Assembly (NCBI GenBank): GCA_002429085.1
Contig: DIYR01000196.1
Location: forward strand, 1-9,632
Reading direction: 5' to 3'
Source of the DNA: Flavobacteriales bacterium UBA6049
GTDB lineage: Bacteria; Bacteroidota; Bacteroidia; Flavobacteriales_G; Salibacteraceae
Length of the DNA stretch: 9,632 nucleotides
In this document: positions 1-6,247 of the stretch, in pieces
Numbering within the stretch: the first letter of the stretch is position 1
Layout of the letters: each line of letters opens with the position of its first letter
Notes under the pieces: generated by a model
Told to the model about the DNA's origin: nothing
Database searches by the model: none
What the model saw: the letters and a program-made list of their open reading frames with translations, nothing else
Program-made: the position numbers and the translations under genes

Positions 1-225
1 GTTGAATCTGAAATCATCCAATCTGTGCGCGATGAGGTAGGTGCAATTGCATATCTTAGAAAAGTTATTGAAGTAAAGAGATTGCCTAAAACAAGGTCAG
101 GTAAAATCTTACGTAAGACCATGCGTGCCATCGTGAATAATGAAGAATATAAGCTGCCGTCAACAATCGATGATCCAGCCATTTTAGGCGAAATAAAAAT
201 TAGCGTAGAACAACAAATCAAATAA
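1..225 (+). CDS. Acyl-CoA synthetase, propionyl-CoA synthetase-like (C-terminal end only)
   Basis: This is the last 74 codons of an AMP-forming acyl-CoA synthetase; the gene enters from the left edge and reads in frame from base 1. The enzyme family activates a short fatty acid with ATP and CoA, giving acyl-CoA, AMP and pyrophosphate in the cytoplasm. The visible part is the mobile C-terminal lid. It contains the A10 motif PKTRSGK with the catalytic lysine at codon 103-105, then a tail with TIDDPAIL. In family terms that tail resembles propionyl-CoA synthetases (PrpE and ACSS3 type) more than acetyl-CoA synthetases, whose A10 motif continues KIMRRILRK as in the next gene. The stop lies 2 nt before the acs start, so the two are probably cotranscribed. 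Substrate preference is inferred from the tail alone, because the acyl pocket lies outside the window. Confidence 0.85.
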   Translation, partial: VESEIIQSVRDEVGAIAYLRKVIEVKRLPKTRSGKILRKTMRAIVNNEEYKLPSTIDDPAILGEIKISVEQQIK

Positions 226-227
226 AT

Positions 228-2132
228 ATGGACTTAAAAATTCAATCGTTCGAAGAGTACCAGTCGAAATACAAACAGAGTGTAGAAAAACCAGAAGAAT
301 TTTGGGGAGATATAGCAGAATCGTTCTTTTGGCGCAAGAAGTGGGATAAAGTATTAGACTACAATTTTCAAGAGCCAAACATTAATTGGTTTGTTGGTGG
401 AAAGTTGAATATCACGGAAAACGCATTAGACCGTCACCTACCAGAGCGAGGAAATAAATTAGCTCTTATTTGGGAGCCGAACGACCCAAAAGAGCGATTC
501 ATTCGATGGACATACCGTGAATTATATGAGAAGGTAAACCAGTTTGCCAATGCACTAAAAGCCCAGGGAATTGGTAAAGGAGACCGTGTAGCCATTTACA
601 TGCCAATGATTCCTGAGTTAACTGTGGCGGTATTGGCTTGTGCGCGTATTGGAGCAGTGCACAGTGTGGTATTTGCAGGATTCTCAGCTCATGCCTTGGC
701 AGATCGTATTAACGATGCTCAATGTAAAATGGTAATTACGGCAGATGGTCTGAATCGAGGTGCAAAGCAAATTCCATTAAAACGTGTTGTAAATGAGGCA
801 GCTGAACATTGCGATTGCATTGAAAAAATCATTGTATATGATCGTTTAGGATGGGCACCTCAAATGAAAGAGGGTAGAGATGTCTGGTGGCATGATGCCA
901 TAGAAGGAATGTCTAAAGAATGTGAAGCTGAAGTAATGGATTCAGAAGATATGCTGTTCATCTTGTATACTTCTGGTTCAACAGGTAAACCGAAAGGGGT
1001 AGTACATACCTGTGGAGGATATATGGTTTACACTTCTTATTCATTCCAAAACGTATTCCAAGTAGGTGAGAGTGATGTGTACTGGTGTACAGCCGATGTA
1101 GGTTGGATTACAGGGCATTCATATATAGTATACGGGCCTTTAATTTCTGGCGCTACAACGATGATGTTTGAAGGAGTGCCAACGTATCCAGATGCAGGAC
1201 GTTTTTGGCAAGTATGTGATAAGCATGGTGTTAATCAATTCTATACAGCACCAACAGCAATCCGTTCATTGATGAGTTTTGGTGAAGATCATGTATTGAG
1301 CTATAGCTTAGACTCTTTGAAAGTACTGGGATCTGTAGGAGAACCGATTAACGAAGAAGCTTGGAGATGGTACCATATTCACGTTGGTAAAGAGCGTTGT
1401 CCAGTAGTAGATACATGGTGGCAAACAGAAACAGGTGGAATCATGATTTCTGGTTTAGGAGCTCATTCACCACAGAAACCAGCACATGCGGGCTATCCAT
1501 TACCAGGAATTCAACCAGTATTACTAAATCAAGAAGGAGAAGAAATTCAAGAAAATGAGGTAGAAGGATACTTGGCAGTTAAATATCCTTGGCCATCCAT
1601 GTTACGCACAACTTATGGAGATCATGAACGTTGTCGTGTAACGTATTTCAGTCATTACGATGGCTATTACTTTACAGGTGATGGAGCTAAACGTGATGAA
1701 AACGGCATGTATAGAATTATTGGTCGTGTAGATGATGTAATTAACGTTTCTGGTCACCGTTTTGGAACGGCAGAAATTGAGAACGCGATCAATATGAACG
1801 ATCATGTAGTAGAGTCTGCTGTAGTAGGGTATCCTCATCCAGTAAAAGGACAAGGTATTTACGCGTACGTTATTTGCGAGACCCTTCCTGAGACTGAAGA
1901 ACAAGAAGATATACTTCGTGCAGAAATTGTTGAAACTGTTGTCGAAGAAATTGGTAAAATTGCCAAGCCAGAAAAAATACAGTTTGTTCCTGGGCTACCA
2001 AAAACAAGATCAGGTAAGATTATGCGCAGAATTTTGCGTAAAGTGGCTGAGGGAGAACCAGATAAGCTGGGAGATACGTCAACGTTGCTAGATCCAACAG
2101 TGGTTGAGACCATTGTGGCAACAGCTTTGTAA
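228..2132 (+). CDS. acs: Acetyl-CoA synthetase (AMP-forming acetate-CoA ligase)
   Basis: The 634-residue protein is a full-length Acs, close to the usual 630-660. It converts acetate, ATP and CoA to acetyl-CoA, AMP and pyrophosphate through an acetyl-adenylate, in the cytoplasm. Visible motifs in order are the ATP-binding loop YTSGSTGKPKGV (residues 247-258), the A5 motif TWWQTETGG (396-404), the hinge region GRVDDVINVSGHRFG, and the A10 motif PKTRSGKIMRR with catalytic Lys597. Lys597 matches the lysine acetylated by Pat-type enzymes in Salmonella Acs, so similar control is possible but not shown here. The paired tryptophans at 397-398 fit the small acetate pocket; PrpE enzymes carry a YWQTETGWP-like version. 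The ATG at 228 follows the upstream stop after 2 nt, in an A-rich stretch without a Shine-Dalgarno sequence. The neighbour downstream is a pyrophosphatase, which would pull the reaction forward. Confidence 0.97.
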   Translation: MDLKIQSFEEYQSKYKQSVEKPEEFWGDIAESFFWRKKWDKVLDYNFQEPNINWFVGGKLNITENALDRHLPERGNKLALIWEPNDPKERFIRWTYRELYEKVNQFANALKAQGIGKGDRVAIYMPMIPELTVAVLACARIGAVHSVVFAGFSAHALADRINDAQCKMVITADGLNRGAKQIPLKRVVNEAAEHCDCIEKIIVYDRLGWAPQMKEGRDVWWHDAIEGMSKECEAEVMDSEDMLFILYTSGSTGKPKGVVHTCGGYMVYTSYSFQNVFQVGESDVYWCTADVGWITGHSYIVYGPLISGATTMMFEGVPTYPDAGRFWQVCDKHGVNQFYTAPTAIRSLMSFGEDHVLSYSLDSLKVLGSVGEPINEEAWRWYHIHVGKERCPVVDTWWQTETGGIMISGLGAHSPQKPAHAGYPLPGIQPVLLNQEGEEIQENEVEGYLAVKYPWPSMLRTTYGDHERCRVTYFSHYDGYYFTGDGAKRDENGMYRIIGRVDDVINVSGHRFGTAEIENAINMNDHVVESAVVGYPHPVKGQGIYAYVICETLPETEEQEDILRAEIVETVVEEIGKIAKPEKIQFVPGLPKTRSGKIMRRILRKVAEGEPDKLGDTSTLLDPTVVETIVATAL

Positions 2133-2165
2133 TGTTGACTTAAACTAAGGTTAAAATGAAGTGTT

Positions 2166-2197
2166 AACCGCTTGCTACCTTTGCGTGGCAAGCGGTT
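2166..2197 (+). terminator. Hairpin between acs and ppa, possible weak terminator
   Basis: A perfect 10-bp inverted repeat, AACCGCTTGC at 2166-2175 and GCAAGCGGTT at 2188-2197, encloses a 12-nt loop. Only four T residues in a row (2196-2199) end the stem, so it is a weak intrinsic terminator at best for acs. The loop carries a promoter -7 box for ppa. A competing shorter hairpin, GGTTAA at 2149-2154 with TTAACC at 2164-2169, would use part of the same left arm. The hairpin is seen directly; its action as a terminator is inference. Confidence 0.6.
2176..2183 (+). promoter_or_regulatory. Putative ppa promoter, -7 box TACCTTTG
   Basis: TACCTTTG matches the Bacteroidota -7 consensus TAnnTTTG exactly and is followed by C, a common pairing. 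It lies 32 nt before the ppa ATG, which would give a start of transcription near 2190 and a leader of about 25 nt. A clear -33 TTG at the usual 19-23 nt spacing is not visible; the nearest upstream candidate is only a TTA within the GGTTAA stretch. The box sits in the loop of the acs-ppa hairpin, so ppa may be transcribed on its own as well as by read-through from acs. Confidence 0.55.
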
Positions 2198-2215
2198 TTC
2201 AGTTAAAAGACAACT

Positions 2216-2917
2216 ATGGACGAAAAATTAAAGGAACTCTGGAAGCAAATTGGATTGCGCTATAAGTCGCATCCATGGCATGGAGTAGCGATCGGAGAGA
2301 ACGCACCAGAGCAGTTGATGGCATTTATTGAAGTAGTGCCAAGCGACACAGTAAAGTATGAAGTTGATAAGGAAACAGGTTATTTGATGATCGATCGCCC
2401 CCAGCAATTCTCGAACATCATGCCGGCTCTATATGGATTTGTACCACGCACTTACTGCGATAAAGAAGTTGCAGCATTGTGTAATGATCGTACTGGAAGA
2501 ACTGACATTGTTGGAGATGGAGACCCGTTAGATATTTGTGTGTTAACAGAACGCGAAGTAACTCATGGTGATATCTTGGTTAACTCAATTCCTATCGGTG
2601 GAATGCGCATGATAGATGATGGTGAAGCTGATGATAAAATCGTTGCTGTATTAAAAGACGATTTGTTCTATGGAAATTATACAGATATCAAAGATGTACC
2701 TAAGAAAGTAATTGAGCGTTTACGTCATTATTTCTTAACGTATAAAAGTATTCCAGGATCTACAGAGAACAGCAAGCATGTAGAGATTACAGAAGTTTAC
2801 GGAGCAGAAGAAGCAAGAGAGGTTATAGCAGCTTCTATGCGCGATTACAAAGCTTCGTATGGAAATATTGAACACCGTATGGCACAGCAAGCACGTGTCA
2901 CTATTGGTAGAATGTAG
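2216..2917 (+). CDS. ppa: Inorganic pyrophosphatase, family I
   Basis: This 233-residue cytoplasmic enzyme hydrolyses pyrophosphate to two phosphates using Mg2+. The family I signature DGDPLD is at residues 101-106, giving metal ligands Asp101, Asp103 and Asp106. Upstream are KYEVDKETG and DRPQQ (the region of the substrate-binding Lys, Glu and Arg) and YGFVPRTY. Downstream DDGEADDKIV matches the second aspartate cluster, and HYFLTYK matches the conserved lysine region. At 233 residues it is longer than the roughly 175-residue E. coli enzyme; the extra length is a helical N-terminal lead of about 30 residues and a longer C-terminal tail. It lies 83 nt after acs on the same strand. Acs and the ligase before it both release pyrophosphate, so the placement makes metabolic sense, though ppa is a general housekeeping enzyme. 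The ATG at 2216 is preceded by an A-rich leader. Confidence 0.95.
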   Translation: MDEKLKELWKQIGLRYKSHPWHGVAIGENAPEQLMAFIEVVPSDTVKYEVDKETGYLMIDRPQQFSNIMPALYGFVPRTYCDKEVAALCNDRTGRTDIVGDGDPLDICVLTEREVTHGDILVNSIPIGGMRMIDDGEADDKIVAVLKDDLFYGNYTDIKDVPKKVIERLRHYFLTYKSIPGSTENSKHVEITEVYGAEEAREVIAASMRDYKASYGNIEHRMAQQARVTIGRM

Positions 2918-2944
2918 GATATAGCTTACAAAAACTGTTTGCAG

Positions 2945-2979
2945 AGGCACTTCTATTTGGGAGTGCCTTTGTTGTTTTA
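2945..2979 (+). terminator. Rho-independent terminator of ppa
   Basis: A stem with arms 2945-2953 and 2960-2968 (core AGGCACT / AGTGCCT, extended by a G-U and a C-G pair) closes a 6-nt loop and is followed by the T-rich run TTTGTTGTTTT. It begins 28 nt after the ppa stop. The stem can be lengthened outward with G-U, A-U and C-G pairs. The reverse strand has a less immediate T run, so it acts best for ppa, though some effect on transcripts arriving from miaA is possible. Confidence 0.85.
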
Positions 2980-3236
2980 TTGGTCTTCTAAATTCATACC
3001 ATTATCATGTTCTTAATGCATTAAAATTCACTTTGTTTAGTGGTTTAGGTGGGGTATTTTATTTTACTGATATTCAGGTGTTTATTTTAGTAGTCTTTAG
3101 CACACATGCTTCTTGTCGATGGAGATGACAAATTACCATATGGTTTGTGAATAGCTCTAAAGAATACGAGTGGATATACATCAAGCTTGGTGTTTCTTTC
3201 TTGTAATTCCACCTCTTCTTTGGAAGTGATGACTTC
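2980..3236. other. Convergent intergenic region, no confident gene
   Basis: This AT-rich stretch separates the ends of ppa and miaA. No gene is called with confidence. It contains a 12-bp perfect palindrome TTAATGCATTAA at 3013-3024, a 10-bp palindrome ACCATATGGT at 3135-3144, and the larger hairpin listed separately. On the minus strand the miaA frame stays open for 49 codons past its TAG stop, ending with TAA at 3087-3089. Inside it a GTG at 3210-3212 could start a 41-residue peptide, but without a recognisable family or start signal. No clear T-tailed terminator for miaA was found. Confidence 0.5.
3090..3167. repeat. 78-nt imperfect inverted repeat downstream of miaA
   Basis: The outer arms GTAGTCTTTAG (3090-3100) and CTAAAGAATAC (3157-3167) pair at 10 of 11 positions. 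The next pairing is CACA 3101-3104 with TGTG 3146-3149, across a 7-nt bulge on the right side. An inner stem pairs TTGTC 3113-3117 with GACAA 3127-3131. Neither strand has a T run directly after the outer stem, so it is not a standard intrinsic terminator. It could be an interspersed intergenic element, a transcript 3'-end structure for the cca-miaA operon, or chance. The pairing is seen; any role is inferred. Confidence 0.45.
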
Positions 3237-4136
3237 CTATGATTCAGACAGATTCAAATACTTAGCTTCAAACTCTTTAGGAGTCATCCAGGTGGCATTC
3301 TCCATCCGTCTAAACCAAGTTAACTGGCGTTTTGCGTAACGTCTAGAATTACGCTTAATGAGTTCAGTTGCTCTATCTAAGTCGTATTCTCCATCAAAGT
3401 AGGGGTAAAGTTCTTGGTAGCCAACTGTTCTAAGAACAGCCTCGTCTTTGAAAGAAGCTACAGATTTAGCCTCATGTAGTAATCCTTGATCGAGCATAAT
3501 GTCTACACGTTGATCTATTCGGTGATAGAGTTCTTCGCGTTCTCTATTTAAGATGATCAATTTGGTATTCCAAGGGCGTTGGAGCTTCTCGGATTTACGA
3601 AAACTAGAGAAAGTTTGCCCACTAGCTCTAATAACTTCTAAGGCGCGCAAAACACGTCTAGCATTATTCAAATCGGCATGCTGGGCATATACGGGATCAC
3701 GATCTTGTAACTCATCAACTAGAGCATCTAACCCTTTGATCTCCAAATCAGATTGCAAAGCGTTTTTAACCTCTTCAGGAATCTTAGGCATTTCGTCAAT
3801 GCCTTCTAATACCACTTGCAGGTACAAACCAGATCCGCCTGTTAAGATTACATCTGAGTGAGTTTCAAACAACGTAGTAATTGTTTCTACAGCTTCTACC
3901 TCATAAGACGCGGCAGATAAAGGAGAGGAGAGAGAATGACTATTAATGAAGTGGTGTGGAACTCCATCCATTTCAGATTTTGTTGGCTTAGCCGTTCCGA
4001 TACTTAACTCTTGATAAAACTGACGAGAATCGCACGAAACAATGGGTATTTCTCGCTCTTTGGCAAAAGCCACTGTAAGCGCTGTTTTACCTACTGCCGT
4101 AGGCCCAGTTATGACCCATAACGTGTGTTGGGTCAT
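3237..4136 (-). CDS. miaA: tRNA dimethylallyltransferase
   Basis: The 299-residue cytoplasmic enzyme transfers a dimethylallyl group from DMAPP to N6 of A37 in tRNAs reading codons that start with U, the first step to i6A and ms2i6A. The P-loop GPTAVGKT is at residues 11-18, followed by the substrate-contact motif DSRQFYQ from Asp36 and GTAKPT at 47-52. Further on come VPHHFI, the TGGSGLY motif near residue 100, and the C-terminal NSRRYAKRQLTWFRR region that contacts tRNA. The length is normal for the family and no motif is missing. The ATG overlaps the stop of the upstream gene in an ATGA (4133-4136), pointing to translational coupling. It is the last gene of the minus-strand operon led by cca. 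The frame remains open after the TAG stop, but the protein already ends where the family normally ends. Confidence 0.97.
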   Translation of the reverse strand: MTQHTLWVITGPTAVGKTALTVAFAKEREIPIVSCDSRQFYQELSIGTAKPTKSEMDGVPHHFINSHSLSSPLSAASYEVEAVETITTLFETHSDVILTGGSGLYLQVVLEGIDEMPKIPEEVKNALQSDLEIKGLDALVDELQDRDPVYAQHADLNNARRVLRALEVIRASGQTFSSFRKSEKLQRPWNTKLIILNREREELYHRIDQRVDIMLDQGLLHEAKSVASFKDEAVLRTVGYQELYPYFDGEYDLDRATELIKRNSRRYAKRQLTWFRRMENATWMTPKEFEAKYLNLSES

Positions 4137-4663
4137 GAGTAAAACGAATCGAAATCATCTAGATCATCATCGTCTTCCGTTGGAGGTTCAGCATTTGGAT
4201 CTAATTCAGCATTCATGGCACCAAAAAGATCTTCAGCCTGCTTAGAATATTGATTTGGAGCTTCTCCAAATTCCATCAATAGCATTGGGTATTCTAACTT
4301 GTCATCGCCATTGCTAGTCCCTATCAATTCAACAAAGAATGTCCACATCAACAAGAAATCGAATACGTATAATGCGCGCTTTTGCTCATCATTGATGCAT
4401 TGTTTGATAGGAGTGGTAGCCATACTCAACACCGGATCGTTTCCAGTAGAAACATCCATTAAGGCAATTTCTTGACCTCTATCCCATAGTTCATCAGCTA
4501 GATAGAACGATGCCATTTGTGAGTTATCAAACCCAAATGCATCTTGAATAGCTAAATGCAGATGTTCAAACGGAGCATCACTCTCAATAGCAATGTCTCT
4601 AAAAACATCTTCTTCGTCAGGTGTGTCAATGAGTACACGAAAGTTGTATATCTCTTTGGCCAT
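4133..4663 (-). CDS. pRiA4b ORF-3 / IS1096 TnpR-type family protein, function unknown
   Basis: This 176-residue acidic protein matches the plasmid pRiA4b ORF-3 family (PF07929), often named after an IS1096 passenger gene. The family mark is the segment HLHLAIQDAFGFDNSQMASFYL at about residues 34-55, split here as HLHLAIQDAFGFD and then SQMASFYL. Upstream is a beta-strand lead, NFRVLIDT. The C-terminus is a strongly acidic tail, EDDDDLDDFD at 163-172. No catalytic motif, signal peptide or membrane helix is seen. It lies 8 nt after cca and overlaps miaA by 4 nt, so it is almost certainly cotranscribed with two tRNA-maturing enzymes. Despite the family name there is no transposase, resolvase motif or element end nearby, so a mobile origin is not supported here. 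A role linked to tRNA or RNA metabolism is guilt by association only. Confidence 0.85.
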   Translation of the reverse strand: MAKEIYNFRVLIDTPDEEDVFRDIAIESDAPFEHLHLAIQDAFGFDNSQMASFYLADELWDRGQEIALMDVSTGNDPVLSMATTPIKQCINDEQKRALYVFDFLLMWTFFVELIGTSNGDDKLEYPMLLMEFGEAPNQYSKQAEDLFGAMNAELDPNAEPPTEDDDDLDDFDSFYS

Positions 4664-4671
4664 AGGGTATA

Positions 4672-6111
4672 CTAATCTATTGTAATATCTTTTACTGGTG
4701 ATAAACCAAGCTTGCCTGCTTCTTCAATCAAGAAATTCCAAGCATCAGCTTTGTTGTTTCCAATCTTTCCATCTAGAATGGCTTCTTTGATAGAGTTTTT
4801 CAAAATTCCGATTTCTTTTCCTGGGTTGATGTTAAATGCTTTGCAAATTTCATCGCCATTAATAGGAGGTTGAAATTGGCGAACATGATCCTTCTCCTCA
4901 ACTTCTTTTAGTTTTTCGCGAACTATTTTGAAGTTGTTCAAATAGCGCTTCATTCGAGCAGGATTCTTCGTAGTAACATCTGCTTCACATAGCAACATTA
5001 AATCATCAATGTCGTCTCCTGCATCAAATAATAATCTTCTAACGCCACTATCTGTTACATCTTCATTTACCAATGCAATCGGCCTAGAGCTCATAGCAAC
5101 AAGTTTCTTGACATATTTCATTTTGTTGTCAAGTGGCAACTTCATTCGTTTAAAAATACCAGGAACCATCTTAGAACCAATAAACTCGTGACCATGAAAA
5201 GTCCAACCAGTTCCTTTTAAGTATCTCTTGGTACGAGGTTTTGCTATATCATGAAATAGAGCAGCATATCTCAACCACACGTTGTCAGATGTTTTGGCTG
5301 TATTATCGACTACTTCTAGCGTATGGAAGAAGTTTTCTTTATGCTTCATTCCATTTTTTTCCTCTACACCGTACAATGCGCACAATTCAGGAAGAAACTT
5401 CTTTAATAAGCCAGTTTCAAACAACAACTGAAGACCAATGGAAGGAACAGCAGATTCCATAATTTTATGGAATTCACCAGTGATTCTCTCCTGCGAAATA
5501 ATCTCTAAGCGATCTTTGTTCTTAGCAATAGATTCTTTGGTTTCTGGAAACAGTTTAAAGTTCAATTGCGAGGCGAAACGAACAGCTCTTAACATCCGTA
5601 ACGGATCATCACTAAAAGTTATATCAGCATTTAATGGAGTTCTAATGATACCATTCTTTAAATCAGAAATGCCTTTAAAAGGATCAATTAATTGACCGTA
5701 ATCACCTTTATTTAAACTGATGGATAAGGCGTTGATAGTGAAGTCTCTACGGTTTTGGTCGTCTTCCAGTGTACCATCTTCTACAATTGGTTTCCTGCTA
5801 TCAGATCTGTATGATTCTTTTCTAGCTCCTACGAATTCAATCTCCCAGTCATCTTTTTTTAGAAGAGCTGTACCAAAGTTTTTAAATACCCCAACATGGT
5901 CAGCATTACAAATCAATCCCGCACGTTCTGCCAATTCAATTCCACTCCCTAGTGTTACGATGTCTACATCTTTACTAGGTCTTTCAAGAATCAAATCACG
6001 AACCCATCCTCCAATAACATAGACAGGTTGATTGAGCTCTTCAGCAGCTTGCTGAATTGCTTGAAAAAAAGGTGTTTGAAGTTGTTCGCTGTAATTAAGT
6101 TTTAAAAACAT
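4672..6111 (-). CDS. cca: CCA tRNA nucleotidyltransferase with HD domain
   Basis: The 479-residue protein adds or repairs the 3' CCA end of tRNAs from CTP and ATP without a nucleic acid template. The N-terminal nucleotidyltransferase domain shows VIGGWVRD (32-39) and the metal-binding aspartates Asp48 and Asp50 in KDVDIV. It continues with RRDFTINAL (121-129), DPLRMLRAVRF (169-179) and the nucleotide-selecting ERITGEF segment (208-214), making it a class II enzyme. A C-terminal HD domain follows, with His263, the His287-Asp288 pair in FHDIAK, and GHEFIGS; in other bacteria this domain gives phosphohydrolase activity. PolyA polymerases share the head domain, but the EDDxxRRDFTINAL context and HD tail favour the CCA enzyme. 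It is the first gene of the three-gene minus-strand operon, with a -7 box 37 nt upstream of the ATG. Confidence 0.94.
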   Translation of the reverse strand: MFLKLNYSEQLQTPFFQAIQQAAEELNQPVYVIGGWVRDLILERPSKDVDIVTLGSGIELAERAGLICNADHVGVFKNFGTALLKKDDWEIEFVGARKESYRSDSRKPIVEDGTLEDDQNRRDFTINALSISLNKGDYGQLIDPFKGISDLKNGIIRTPLNADITFSDDPLRMLRAVRFASQLNFKLFPETKESIAKNKDRLEIISQERITGEFHKIMESAVPSIGLQLLFETGLLKKFLPELCALYGVEEKNGMKHKENFFHTLEVVDNTAKTSDNVWLRYAALFHDIAKPRTKRYLKGTGWTFHGHEFIGSKMVPGIFKRMKLPLDNKMKYVKKLVAMSSRPIALVNEDVTDSGVRRLLFDAGDDIDDLMLLCEADVTTKNPARMKRYLNNFKIVREKLKEVEEKDHVRQFQPPINGDEICKAFNINPGKEIGILKNSIKEAILDGKIGNNKADAWNFLIEEAGKLGLSPVKDITID

Positions 6112-6147
6112 CCGCGCTTATCGTACAAAATTTTTTGAATGGGGCTG

Positions 6148-6155
6148 CAAATGTA
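6148..6155 (-). promoter_or_regulatory. Putative promoter of the cca operon, -7 box TACATTTG
   Basis: Read on the minus strand the box is TACATTTG followed by C, an exact match to the Bacteroidota TAnnTTTG consensus. It lies 36 nt upstream of the cca ATG, which would give a leader of about 30 nt. A -33 TTG is present on this strand at 6184-6186, but the 28-nt spacer is longer than usual, so that element is weak or absent. Confidence 0.6.
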
Positions 6156-6156
6156 G

Positions 6157-6218
6157 TACACTTGCGATAAGTAGATGAGGGTGCAAAAAAGGTTGTTATA
6201 TGAAAAACTCAAAGTGTA
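6157..6218. promoter_or_regulatory. Paired AAGTGTA motifs at the divergent promoters (possible operator)
   Basis: TACACTT at 6157-6163 and AAGTGTA at 6212-6218 form a 7-bp inverted pair separated by 48 bp. Read in each promoter's own direction, AAGTGTA ends 1 nt before the minus-strand -7 box and overlaps the first two bases of the plus-strand -7 box. A regulator binding both could control the two operons together, for example the response regulator encoded next door. A 7-bp match in this short AT-rich stretch could also be chance. Confidence 0.25.
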
Positions 6219-6224
6219 TATTTG
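6193..6224 (+). promoter_or_regulatory. Putative promoter of the two-component operon
   Basis: A -33 TTG at 6193-6195 and a -7 box TATATTTG at 6217-6224 are separated by 21 nt, which fits the Bacteroidota promoter pattern well. Transcription would start near 6231, leaving a leader of about 17 nt before the ATG at 6248. It is the best-formed promoter in the window because both elements are present with normal spacing. Confidence 0.7.
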
Positions 6225-6247
6225 ATTAACCCTAAAAAAGAATTGGT

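Noticed and set aside
1602..1904. Antisense open frame of 100 codons inside acs
   Set aside because: It lies wholly within a well-supported enzyme gene, its translation resembles no family, and it has no promoter. It is a shadow of the acs codons.
3013..3024. 12-bp palindrome TTAATGCATTAA as an operator
   Set aside because: It lies between the ends of two convergent genes, far from any start, in AT-rich DNA where such palindromes are common. No regulated promoter is near.
4133..4663. Insertion sequence or transposon remnant, suggested by the IS1096 TnpR family name
   Set aside because: No transposase, terminal inverted repeats or target duplications surround the gene, and it is fused into an operon by an 8-nt gap and a 4-nt overlap. 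The name is historical.
5438..6022. Plus-strand open frames opposite cca
   Set aside because: These are antisense to the clear nucleotidyltransferase domain, overlap one another in different frames, and show no domain or start signal.
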